Assembly: GCA_013695575.1 (NCBI GenBank)
Contig: JACDAF010000300.1
Coordinates: forward strand, 1 to 13,841
Origin: Chloroflexota bacterium
Lineage (GTDB): Bacteria; Chloroflexota; Limnocylindria; P2-11E
Direction: 5' to 3'
DNA: 13,841 nucleotides
Below are positions 1 to 6,733 of this stretch, piece by piece. The notes beneath the pieces were generated by a model. That model had not been told where the DNA came from and made no database searches. It saw only the letters and a list, made by a program, of their open reading frames with translations. Position numbers and translations under genes: made by a program. Each line of letters opens with the position of its first letter. Within the stretch, counting starts at the first letter, position 1.

Positions 1-1118
1 TTCGTCGCGCGGATCGCGTCGAGCAGCTCCTGCGTCGACGGGTTCATGGTCGCTCCGCCGCGGAGCGGCGTCGCGCCGAGCGAGCGCGCGATCTCGACGA
101 AGCCGTCGCCGGGCAGGACCGCGACGACCCCGACCGGGGAATGTGCCGCAGGCGGCGCGACCGCGATGCCGGTCGTCCGCTCATGCTCGGCGGACATCGC
201 CTCGAGATCCTCGACCACGACGTCGCTGATGCGGCCCGCCGTGAGCCCGATCGCGATGATCTTGTCCGGCTGGAGGGTATGGACGTGGATCTTGAGCGCG
301 GTCTCATCACCGACCACGAGCACGCAGTCCGCGCCGAACTCCATCATCTCGGCCTTCACGTCGTCGGCCGTGCGGGACGGCGACGCGATGAGGTACTGCA
401 CGTCGTAGGCACCCTTCCACGATGCGACGTCGAAACCCTCGCCCGCGTGCGCTCGGGGCGACGTCGCCGCGGACACCGGTGTCCCCGAGCCCTCGTGGGC
501 CGCCAGGCGCTGCGCGCGGCCTTCCGATCGCGCGAGGGCGCCATCCAGCAGCAGCCAGAGGCCGCGGGCTCCCGCGTCGACGACACCGGCCGCACGGTTC
601 ATGGGATTTGCCTGTTGCGTGCGAGCGACCGCCTCGACGCCAGCGTGCACAGCGGTCTTGAGGATCCCCGCGGGGTCGTCGATGCTGCGACCGACGGCGT
701 CCGCGATGTCGGCGAGCGCCGTGAGCATGGTCCCCGGTGCGGGGTGCGTGACGGCCTTGTAGGCGTGCTCGCGAGCGGACGCGTAGGCGTCACTGAGATC
801 GCGACCGGTCATCGCGTCCTTTCCGGCGAGGGCGTCCTTCAGACCGCGCATGATCTGCGAGAGGATCACGCCACTGTTACCGCGCGCACCCATGAGCGCG
901 CCCTGCGCGGCAGCGGCCGCCACCGCGCCGGCCACCGGTTCGGCGTTGCGTGCGTACGCGAGCGCCGAGCGCATGGTGTGCAGCATGTTCGTCCCGGTAT
1001 CTCCGTCCGGGACGGGATAGACGTTGAGCGCGTTCACCTCGTCGACGGAGCGGGCGAGGCGCTCGGTCGCGGCCTCGAGATGTGCGAGCAGTGCCGGCCC
1101 GTCACAGCGTGCTACCAC
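1..1118 (-). CDS. fakA: DAK2-domain protein of the FakA/YloV family (3' end cut by the window edge)
   Basis: The minus frame is open from a GTG at 1118 to the left edge without a stop, giving 372 residues of a family usually about 540-560 long. The DhaL/DAK2 domain covers roughly residues 5-200. LNVYPVPDGDTGTNM sits at residues 31-45, where the Asp residues (38, 40) bind the Mg-ATP complex, followed by GARGNSGVILSQ. The second, FakA-type domain includes YDVQYLI, KIHVHT and, at the edge, GGATMNPST. In Gram-positives FakA is the kinase subunit that phosphorylates fatty acids held by FakB (DegV-fold) proteins, feeding PlsX/PlsY phospholipid synthesis. The start is chosen because the signature Asp falls at residue 38, as I recall for S. 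aureus FakA; no clear Shine-Dalgarno sequence is visible. The gene is divergent from rpmB, as in Bacillus, but the asp23-like yloU partner is missing. The family is certain; the fatty-acid kinase role is inferred by homology. Confidence 0.9.
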   Translation of the reverse strand, partial: MVARCDGPALLAHLEAATERLARSVDEVNALNVYPVPDGDTGTNMLHTMRSALAYARNAEPVAGAVAAAAAQGALMGARGNSGVILSQIMRGLKDALAGKDAMTGRDLSDAYASAREHAYKAVTHPAPGTMLTALADIADAVGRSIDDPAGILKTAVHAGVEAVARTQQANPMNRAAGVVDAGARGLWLLLDGALARSEGRAQRLAAHEGSGTPVSAATSPRAHAGEGFDVASWKGAYDVQYLIASPSRTADDVKAEMMEFGADCVLVVGDETALKIHVHTLQPDKIIAIGLTAGRISDVVVEDLEAMSAEHERTTGIAVAPPAAHSPVGVVAVLPGDGFVEIARSLGATPLRGGATMNPSTQELLDAIRAT

Positions 1119-1171
1119 CTCGGAACCCCGCTCGGCGGCCGAGCACGCGAAGGGCGCGGACGGCGCGTGGG

Positions 1172-1180
1172 TGCTACGAT
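1172..1180 (+). promoter_or_regulatory. Candidate extended -10 promoter for rpmB
   Basis: TGCTACGAT matches an extended -10 element (TG-N-TANNAT) and lies about 40 nt upstream of the rpmB ATG in the 102-nt gap between the divergent rpmB and FakA-like starts. There is no convincing TTGACA-like -35, which extended -10 promoters tolerate. A transcript starting near 1187 would have a leader of about 34 nt. This is a pattern match only; no equally good element was seen for the opposite strand. Confidence 0.4.
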
Positions 1181-1205
1181 CGACGGACTTTAGCCCATTC
1201 CCCCC

Positions 1206-1210
1206 GGAGG
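1206..1210 (+). promoter_or_regulatory. Shine-Dalgarno site of rpmB
   Basis: GGAGG is followed by a 10-nt spacer and the ATG at 1221. It is one of only two full GGAGG sites seen in front of a start codon in the window, in keeping with high expression of a ribosomal protein, and it fixes the rpmB start. Confidence 0.7.
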
Positions 1211-1220
1211 TCCGCCCGTC

Positions 1221-1424
1221 ATGCCACGCGCCTGCGCGCTGTGCGGCAAGTCCGCCGGCTTCGGCTCCAACGTCAGCCACTCGAAGGTGCACACGCGCCG
1301 TCGGTTCGACGTGAACCTGCACGCGGCGCTCATCGGTGGGCAGAAGCTGCTCGTCTGCACGCGCTGCCGCCGCACCGAGACGAAGGGCGCTCGGATGGCG
1401 AAGAGGGCCGCGAAGGCTCGCTAG
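1221..1424 (+). CDS. rpmB: 50S ribosomal protein L28 (bL28), zinc-ribbon form
   Basis: The 67-residue product matches bL28: GFGSNVSHSKVHTRRRF at residues 13-29 is the family core, with a Lys/Arg-rich C-terminal tail. Cys pairs at 5/8 (CALC) and 46/49 (CTRC) make this the C-plus, zinc-binding version rather than the cysteine-less paralogue used under zinc limitation. bL28 is a structural protein of the large subunit. It is the only plus-strand gene here: divergent from the FakA-like gene on its left, and convergent with the rlmN-side remnant, whose stop overlaps its own at CTAG 1421-1424. A GGAGG site 10 nt upstream supports the start. Bacillus also has rpmB reading opposite to the yloU-yloV operon. 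Confidence 0.96.
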   Translation: MPRACALCGKSAGFGSNVSHSKVHTRRRFDVNLHAALIGGQKLLVCTRCRRTETKGARMAKRAAKAR

Positions 1425-1618
1425 ACCGACTTCGCGAACAGCTGGATCCGGTGCCCGTCCGGATCCGCGACCTCGATGTCCTTCACGTAGACGAAGACGA
1501 CCGCGAAGTCCTTCGCCAGCGGCGTCATCGGCTCGCCCCGGGGGCTCGTGGGGATCCACCGCGGCACGGCGCGACGATACGACTCGTACGAGTCGCCGAA
1601 GCGCCGACGCGGGTCAGG
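1421..1618 (-). pseudogene. VOC (glyoxalase-like) C-terminal remnant
   Basis: Directly after rlmN, a minus frame with strongly G/C third positions runs to a TAG at 1423-1421. The frame is open back to a TGA at 1657-1655, and its last residues are DIEVADPDGHRIQLFAKSV. The DPDGxxIxL pattern is typical of the last strand of vicinal-oxygen-chelate proteins, which are usually about 120-150 residues. No ATG, GTG or TTG occurs in this frame before GTG 1567, from which only 48 residues would be made, and the N-terminal half of the fold is absent. An ATG at 1623 overlaps the rlmN stop as ATGA but is in another frame and reaches TGA after 32 codons, which could mark an old coupled start followed by a deletion or frameshift. 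Either a decayed VOC gene or a very small ORF; I favour a remnant. Substrate unknown. Confidence 0.5.
1444..1466. terminator. Perfect inverted repeat between convergent rpmB and rlmN, possible bidirectional terminator
   Basis: The arms GGATCCGG (1444-1451) and CCGGATCC (1459-1466) are perfectly complementary, 8 bp with a 7-nt loop, starting 20 nt after the rpmB stop. The position fits a transcription stop between convergent genes. No T-tract follows on either strand, so it would not be a canonical Rho-independent terminator. It also lies inside the DPDGHRI codons of the VOC remnant, so coding constraint could explain part of it. Confidence 0.35.
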
Positions 1619-1619
1619 C

Positions 1620-2726
1620 TCATGCGACCGGCGCCGCGCGGCCCTCAGGCACCTTCAGCTGCCCGCACGCCGCGGCGATGTCCTGCCCCTTGCTGATCCG
1701 GACCGTCGCGCTGATACCCCCTCCCTCGAGGATCTCGGCGAACCGTTCCATCCGCTCGACCGGCGGCCTGCGGAAGCCGCCCGGCCCGGGGTTGTACGGG
1801 ATGAGGTTCACGTGCGCGGCACCCGGTCGCATGTGCTCCGTGATCCGCCTCGCGAGCAGCGCGGCCGCTTCCGCGGAGTCGTTCACGCCACCCAGCAGGA
1901 TGTACTCGAACGTCACGCGCCGCTTGGTCTTCTTCGCGTAGCGCGCGGCCGACGCGAGCACCAGGTCGATGTCCCAGCGCCTGTTGATCGGCATGATCGC
2001 CGTGCGGATCGAGTCGACCGGCGCGTGGAGCGAGATCGCGAGGTTGATCGGCAGGCCCTCGCTCGCGAGCGCGTCGATCTTCGGCACCACACCGCAGGTC
2101 GAGATCGTGATCCGGCGTGGGCTGATGCCGAACGCGTCCGGGTCCGTGAGCATGCGGGCGGACGCCAGCGTCGCCTCGTAGTTGTTGAAGGGCTCGCCCA
2201 TCCCCATGTAGACCACATGCGAAACACGGTCGCCCTCGGCGGCGAGCTCGTCCTGCCAGTGCCGCACCTGATCGACGATCTCGCCCGCCGTGAGGTTGCG
2301 GATAAGGCCCATCTCGCCCGTGGCGCAGAACGCGCAGGCCATCGGGCAGCCGGCCTGCGTCGAGACGCACACCGAGTTCCGCGCGCCGTGGTGCGGCATG
2401 AGCACGGTCTCGATGCGATGCCCGTCCCAGAGCGCGAGGAGTGCCTTGCGCGTCTCGCCGTCCGCGCTCGCCTGCTCCGTCACCGGCTCGACCGAGCTCC
2501 AGCGGAACGACACGGCGAGGTCATCACGGAGCCGCTTCGGGACGTCGGTGAGATCCGACCAGCCGCACGTTCCCGCAAGGGACGCGTGTCGACGGATCTG
2601 GCGGACGCGGTAGGCCGGCTCGCCGCGCTCGGTGAGCCAGGCGCCGAGCACTCCGTCGTCGACCTCGCTGATGGCGTCGTGTCCGGTCACGTCACAACGG
2701 TAGCGGCGGTGCCAGCCTGACATCAT
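1620..2726 (-). CDS. rlmN: Dual-specificity 23S rRNA/tRNA adenine-C2 methyltransferase RlmN
   Basis: The 368-residue product is a radical-SAM enzyme that methylates C2 of A2503 in 23S rRNA and of A37 in some tRNAs. The [4Fe-4S] cysteines are C127, C131 and C134 in CPMACAFC. The methyl-carrying Cys is C354 (AAACGQLK), and C120 (SVCVSTQAGC) matches the second catalytic Cys; E. coli C355 and C118 are the equivalents. GMGEPFNNY (175-183) is the SAM-binding GEP motif, and residues 305-316 (HVNLIPYNPGPG) are conserved. Two adjacent ATGs (2726 and 2723) are possible starts, and a GAGGG just upstream is better spaced for 2723. A GTG at 2690 would give a length closer to the family norm. An unusual hairpin and overlapping mini-ORFs precede the gene. 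Confidence 0.96.
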   Translation of the reverse strand: MMSGWHRRYRCDVTGHDAISEVDDGVLGAWLTERGEPAYRVRQIRRHASLAGTCGWSDLTDVPKRLRDDLAVSFRWSSVEPVTEQASADGETRKALLALWDGHRIETVLMPHHGARNSVCVSTQAGCPMACAFCATGEMGLIRNLTAGEIVDQVRHWQDELAAEGDRVSHVVYMGMGEPFNNYEATLASARMLTDPDAFGISPRRITISTCGVVPKIDALASEGLPINLAISLHAPVDSIRTAIMPINRRWDIDLVLASAARYAKKTKRRVTFEYILLGGVNDSAEAAALLARRITEHMRPGAAHVNLIPYNPGPGGFRRPPVERMERFAEILEGGGISATVRISKGQDIAAACGQLKVPEGRAAPVA

Positions 2727-2761
2727 GCCCTCGTGACCGGCACCCTCACCGGCGTGCTCAT
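2723..2761 (-). other. 12-codon mini-ORF overlapping the rlmN start (possible leader peptide)
   Basis: ATG 2761 opens MSTPVRVPVTRA and ends at TGA 2725-2723, which overlaps both candidate rlmN ATGs. Its own ATG overlaps the stop of a three-codon ORF (ATG-GCG-GGA-TGA, 2769-2758) that carries the strong Shine-Dalgarno sequence. The chained start/stop overlaps would allow ribosomes to pass from the SD to rlmN by re-initiation. Whether it is translated is unknown. Confidence 0.25.
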
Positions 2762-2791
2762 CCCGCCATCGCGACCTCCACTGACGGCGGG
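2762..2791 (-). promoter_or_regulatory. Hairpin presenting a strong SD upstream of rlmN
   Basis: In the minus-strand transcript, CCCGCCGUC (2791-2783) pairs with GAUGGCGGG (2770-2762). The 9-bp stem has one G-U pair and a 12-nt loop. The loop contains GGAGG (2779-2775), and an AUG 5 nt after it (2769-2767) is buried in the 3' arm. It lies in the 84-nt fmt-rlmN gap. Such an arrangement could control translation, or could be chance in GC-rich DNA; it lacks a U-tract and so is unlikely to be an intrinsic terminator. Confidence 0.35.
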
Positions 2792-2810
2792 CGCGACGGC
2801 GTTCTAGCGC

Positions 2811-3779
2811 TCAGCATGGCACGCGAGGGTCGTCACCGCGCAGGCCGTTCGCCCAGTCCTCTCCGCTCATCGCGCGTCTCCCGGCGGGCTTCACCACATC
2901 GAGCCGCAGCCACCCGGCACCGCAGGCGACGTGGGGCGCGCGCGACGCACCCCAGTACGGGACGTACGCGGGATCGCTGCGGCCGAGCACTAGCGTGCCG
3001 TCTTGGCGCGGCGGTCCGCCGAGCACTGTCGCGGCCAGGACCCCGATGCGCTGGCCGCGGAACGTGGTCCAGGCCCCCGGCTCCGGGCGCAGCGCGCGGA
3101 CCCGCCGCCCCACCGCCTCCGCGGGCTCGGACCAGACGAGCTCGCCGTCGGCCGTCGTGAGCTTCCGCGCCCAGGTCACGCCATCGGCGGGCTGCGGCTC
3201 GGCTTCCAGCTCGCCCCCGATGTACCGCGGCAGCTCGCGGCGTAGCAGTGCCGCACCCGCCTGCGCGAGCCGCTCCGAGAGCTCGCCCGCGGTCTCGCGC
3301 GGGTCGATCCGCACGCGCTCGCGTACCAGGATCGGGCCGGCATCCAGCTCGGGGGTGCCCTCCATCAGCGTGACGCCGGTCTCCAGGTCGCCCGCGAGGA
3401 TCGCGTGCGCGACCGGCGCGGCCCCCCGCCAGCGCGGCAGGAGCGAGGCGTGCACGTTCACCGCGCGGCCGCTGGCCGCGTCGATGAGCGCGGCGGGGAT
3501 GAGGTTCCCGTACGCGGCCCAGACGAGCAGCTCCGGCTCGAGCGCGATCATCGCGTCCAGATCGTGCCCGCGGAGTCGCTCGGGCTGCAGGACCTCGAGC
3601 CCGCTCGCGAGCGCCCGCACCTTGACCGGGGGGAGCGTGAGCCGACCGCGGTGTCCGGGCCGATCCGGCTGCGTCACGACGGCGATGAGCCGTACGACGC
3701 CCGCGCCGGCGAGCTGCTCGAGGGCGTCGAGCGACACCACCGCGAATTCCGGTGTCCCAAGAAAGACGGTCCGCGGCAC
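2811..3779 (-). CDS. fmt: Methionyl-tRNA formyltransferase
   Basis: The 322-residue product formylates initiator Met-tRNA using 10-formyl-tetrahydrofolate. The start VFLGTPEFAV, QPDRPGHRGRLTLPPVKVRA and HASLLPRWRGAAPVAHAI are all family hallmarks. Catalytic N108, H110 and D146 (ELDAGPIL) match E. coli N106, H108 and D144. The C-terminal OB-fold tRNA-binding domain (about 205-322) includes the VRALRPEPGAWTTFRG segment. The GTG start at 3779 shares one base with the def TAG stop (TAGTG), so the two genes are translationally coupled and placed so that formylation and deformylation capacity are made together. An in-frame extension upstream to 4091 overlaps def and is rejected. Length is normal (E. 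coli 315). Confidence 0.96.
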   Translation of the reverse strand: MPRTVFLGTPEFAVVSLDALEQLAGAGVVRLIAVVTQPDRPGHRGRLTLPPVKVRALASGLEVLQPERLRGHDLDAMIALEPELLVWAAYGNLIPAALIDAASGRAVNVHASLLPRWRGAAPVAHAILAGDLETGVTLMEGTPELDAGPILVRERVRIDPRETAGELSERLAQAGAALLRRELPRYIGGELEAEPQPADGVTWARKLTTADGELVWSEPAEAVGRRVRALRPEPGAWTTFRGQRIGVLAATVLGGPPRQDGTLVLGRSDPAYVPYWGASRAPHVACGAGWLRLDVVKPAGRRAMSGEDWANGLRGDDPRVPC

Positions 3780-4453
3780 TAGACCGACGGCTCGAGCTCC
3801 TGGCGATGCTGACCGGACACGGGCCGCGGCTCCTCCCCCGGGCCTGGCGGCTCGACAGGAAAGAGGTCGTCCACGCGCGACCGCAGCAGGTCGACGTACA
3901 GGGTGCCCTCGAGGTGGTCCGTCTCGTGGAGCATGCATTGCGCGCCGAGCTCGACCCCTTCGATGGTGAAGCGCTTTCCCGCAGGGTCGACCGCGCCCAG
4001 ACGGGCGGCGACCGGCCGTTCGAGCATCCCGTACAGGCCGCGCACCGAGAGGCACCCCTCGCTCGTCTCGTCGAGATCCTCGCTCACCCACTCGACCTCC
4101 GGCTCGATGGCGACGATGCCGGCCTCGTCGACGTCGACGATGCAGATGCGCAGCGGGACGCCGATCTGCGGCGCCGCGATCCCGATGCCGCGCGCCGCGA
4201 CCATTGACGCGAATAGCCGCGCGATGAGCGACTCCAGCTCCCGGCGGGCGAGCCTCGGCCTGTGCGCGGGGGAGTGCAGCACCGGGTCACCGACCTGGCG
4301 GATGTCCACGGCATTCGCGGCGACGAATTCGTCGCTCGACCACTTCTCGCGGCGGGGGCCAGTGATCGTCCAGGGCGAGCCCTTCACGATCGTGACCCGC
4401 GGTCCTCGCGGCTCTTCGTCGGTGTCGTCCGGCTCGCGCGCCGCGTCGCTCAC
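3779..4453 (-). CDS. def: Peptide deformylase with N-terminal extension
   Basis: From GTG 4453 the product is 224 residues, compared with about 150-190 for typical deformylases. All three motifs are present: GIGIAAPQ (89-96), EGCLS (132-136) and HETDH (176-180). C134, H176 and H180 hold the metal and E177 is the catalytic Glu. The enzyme removes the N-formyl group from nascent proteins. The catalytic domain starts near residue 50 (VDIRQVGDPVL), leaving about 45 extra residues in front, including VTIVKGSPWTITGP, and a Pro/Glu-rich tail of about 25 residues behind. GTG 4453 is 10 nt after the priA stop, which favours it; GTG 4387 (202 residues) is the main alternative and still leaves an extension. 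Neither has a good SD. The stop overlaps the fmt start. Confidence 0.94.
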   Translation of the reverse strand: MSDAAREPDDTDEEPRGPRVTIVKGSPWTITGPRREKWSSDEFVAANAVDIRQVGDPVLHSPAHRPRLARRELESLIARLFASMVAARGIGIAAPQIGVPLRICIVDVDEAGIVAIEPEVEWVSEDLDETSEGCLSVRGLYGMLERPVAARLGAVDPAGKRFTIEGVELGAQCMLHETDHLEGTLYVDLLRSRVDDLFPVEPPGPGEEPRPVSGQHRQELEPSV

Positions 4454-4463
4454 GCCGCGGACG

Positions 4464-6665
4464 CTAACCGAGGAGCGAGACCGGGTCCACGTCGACCGAC
4501 CACTCACTGCCGATCCGTACGCGGTCGAGCACCGCGGTGGGACGCGGACCCCGAAGCACGAGCTGCACGCGGTAGTTCCCCGCGCGCTTCGCGGCGAACG
4601 CCGGCGCGGGCCCGAGCACCTCGGCATCGTCACCCGCGGCGGTCTCGAGCTCCGCCGCAAGGCGGGCCGCGCGGGCTTCCACCGTCGCCTCGCGGCGCGC
4701 CCCGGTCTGCAGCAGCACGAGCCGGCCGAAAGGCGGATTCCCGAAGCGGCGGCGGTCAAGGAGCTCCCGCGCGGCGAACGTCTCGTAGTCGTGTGCGGCC
4801 GCCGCCCGCACTGCGTGATGGTCGGGGAGGTACGTCTGCAGGATCCCTCGCCCGCCCACATCGCCGCGGCCGGATCGCCCGAGGACCTGCGTGAGCAGCT
4901 GGAAGGTTCGCTCGGCCGCGCTCGGATCGGGCAGATTGAGCAGCGTGTCGGCGTTCACGACGCCGACCAGCGAGACACCGGGCAGGTCGAAGCCCTTCGC
5001 GATCATCTGCGTGCCGACGATCACCTGCGAATCGCCGGATCGCATCCGCTCGTACGCGACCGCGTGCGCGCCCTTCCTCGCGACGGCGTCCCGGTCGAGA
5101 CGGGCGATCTTCGCACGCGGGAGCAGCTGCCGAACGTCCTGCTCCACGCGCTGCGTGCCGACCCCGAGCTGTCGGATCCGCGCACTCGCGCACTGCGGGC
5201 ACGCCGACGGTGCGTCCCGCCGCCACTTCCCGCACCGGTGGCAGACCAGGCGCCCGTCGGCATGGAGCGCGAAGGGGATCTCGCAGGATGGACAGGGCAC
5301 CACGTATCCGCAGTCACGGCACAGGATCACGGTCGCGAGCCCCCGCCGGTTGAGGTACAGGATCGCCTGCTCGCCGCGCTCGACCGTCCGCACAAGAGCG
5401 CTCCGCAACGCGCGCGAGAGCGTGCTGCGGTTCCCTGCGCTGAGCTCGAGCCGTAGATCGACCACCGTGGTGGGCGGCAGTGGCAGGTCGGCGATGCGCT
5501 CGCCGAGCCTGAGCAGCGTAAGCTCTCCCGCTGTCGCGGCGTGATGGGTGGCGACGCGTGGCGTCGCGGAGCCAAGCACCACCGTCGCGCCGGCGATGCG
5601 GCCGAGCGCCCGCGCCGCATCGACGGCGTGATACCGCGGTGCGCTCTCCTGCTTGTACGAAGGCTCCTGCTCCTCGTCGACGACGATGAGCCCGGGCCGT
5701 GCGACTGGGGCGAAGAGCGCCGAGCGGGAGCCGACGACGACGTCGCAGACCCCGTCGACCACGCGCCGCCACTCGTCGTATCGCTCACCCGCGGACAGCG
5801 CGCTGTGCAGCACGGCGACCCGATCGCCGAAGCGCGCGAGGAAGCGGCCGACGACCTGTACCGTGAGGGCGATCTCCGGGACGAGCACGATGACTCCGAG
5901 GCCACGCGCGAGCGCGGCAGCCGCCGCGCGAAGGTAGACCTCGGTCTTGCCGCTCGCGGTCACGCCGTGGAGCAGGAACGCGCCGCCGCTTCCGAGCGAG
6001 CCAACGATCGACTCGAGGGCGGGAGCCTGCGAGCGTGTGAGCGGCAGATCCCGCACCACATCGTCCTCGTGGAGCGAGAGCTCGGTCGGGATCCGCCGGA
6101 CCGCGTGGCGTCCGACGGTCGCGAGTCCGCGCGCGGCGAGGCTCTTCGCGCTCTCGCCGGATCCACCGGACTGTCCGAGCTCAGCGGCGGTGACCGCGCC
6201 CGCGGCGAGCGCGCGCAAGGTGGCGAGCTGCCGGGCTCCGAGGCGAACCGGCTCGTCGATCGCGCGCCGCCCATCGGGTGTGATCGCGAAGATCGCCTCG
6301 GTGCGCTCACTCCGCGCGCTCTCCAGCGTGGCACCGCGGGCGCGGGCGGCCAGTGCCGGCGGGAGCATCGCGCGGACCGCGTCGGCGAGCCCGCAGCGGT
6401 AATACGACGCGATCCAGCGCGCGAGCGCGAGCTGGTGAGCGGAGAGCAACGGCAGCGGATGCACAAGGCCATCGACGGCGCGCAGGGAGGCCTCCGGTGC
6501 CGGAACGTCGACAGCGACGACCACACCGCGTGTCGCACGATCGCCGAGGCCAACGCGAACGAGGTGCCCCGGCACGACGTCCAGACCGTCGGGAATGAGA
6601 TAGGTGAAGGTCATCGCGGGACCGCGAAGGCCCGAGAACACGGCGACCTCCGCAGTACGGGTCAC
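4464..6665 (-). CDS. priA: Primosomal protein N' (replication restart helicase PriA)
   Basis: At 733 residues this is full length (E. coli 732). PriA recognises abandoned forks and D-loops and reloads the replicative helicase. The N-terminal fork-binding domain (about 1-105) is followed by a winged-helix region and the helicase core: Walker A GVTASGKT (234-241), motif II DEEQ (330-333), GSATP (365-369), GTQMIAKGFD (551-560) and the motif VI region QVLGRSGRG (593-601). Eight zinc-binding Cys (449, 452, 458, 461, 475, 478, 489, 492) form the characteristic insert. Motif II is DEEQ rather than the usual DEEH. The GTG start at 6665 has GAAGGA about 16 nt upstream, a long spacing. rpoZ and coaBC, often found between gmk and priA, are absent; the 68-nt gap to gmk shows no feature. 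Confidence 0.96.
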   Translation of the reverse strand: MTRTAEVAVFSGLRGPAMTFTYLIPDGLDVVPGHLVRVGLGDRATRGVVVAVDVPAPEASLRAVDGLVHPLPLLSAHQLALARWIASYYRCGLADAVRAMLPPALAARARGATLESARSERTEAIFAITPDGRRAIDEPVRLGARQLATLRALAAGAVTAAELGQSGGSGESAKSLAARGLATVGRHAVRRIPTELSLHEDDVVRDLPLTRSQAPALESIVGSLGSGGAFLLHGVTASGKTEVYLRAAAAALARGLGVIVLVPEIALTVQVVGRFLARFGDRVAVLHSALSAGERYDEWRRVVDGVCDVVVGSRSALFAPVARPGLIVVDEEQEPSYKQESAPRYHAVDAARALGRIAGATVVLGSATPRVATHHAATAGELTLLRLGERIADLPLPPTTVVDLRLELSAGNRSTLSRALRSALVRTVERGEQAILYLNRRGLATVILCRDCGYVVPCPSCEIPFALHADGRLVCHRCGKWRRDAPSACPQCASARIRQLGVGTQRVEQDVRQLLPRAKIARLDRDAVARKGAHAVAYERMRSGDSQVIVGTQMIAKGFDLPGVSLVGVVNADTLLNLPDPSAAERTFQLLTQVLGRSGRGDVGGRGILQTYLPDHHAVRAAAAHDYETFAARELLDRRRFGNPPFGRLVLLQTGARREATVEARAARLAAELETAAGDDAEVLGPAPAFAAKRAGNYRVQLVLRGPRPTAVLDRVRIGSEWSVDVDPVSLLG

Positions 6666-6733
6666 GCGATGAGGCTAGTCGTCCTTCACCGGACCGCGGT
6701 CGCGAGCTCGTCGACCTGCACGCCGCGGGCCGT

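Noticed and set aside
141..1193. 350-codon plus-strand frame at the left end
   Set aside because: The minus strand here encodes a continuous DAK2/FakA-type protein with PVPDGDTGTNM and GARGNSGVILSQ; the plus frame is its shadow.
1548..2720. 390-codon plus-strand frame opposite rlmN
   Set aside because: rlmN on the minus strand has every catalytic Cys; the plus frame is Arg/His/Asp-rich without a domain.
2733..2806. 24-codon plus-strand frame (GTG start) in the fmt-rlmN gap
   Set aside because: No SD, no similarity that I recognise, and it is opposite to the hairpin/mini-ORF structure, which explains the region better.
3780..4091. In-frame N-terminal extension of fmt upstream of GTG 3779
   Set aside because: It overlaps def entirely, and the canonical Fmt start VFLGTPEFAV begins three residues after the coupled GTG.
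3903..5456. 517-codon plus-strand frame across def and priA
   Set aside because: It spans two confirmed minus-strand genes and has low-complexity Arg/Ser/Pro composition, as expected from antisense reading at very high GC.
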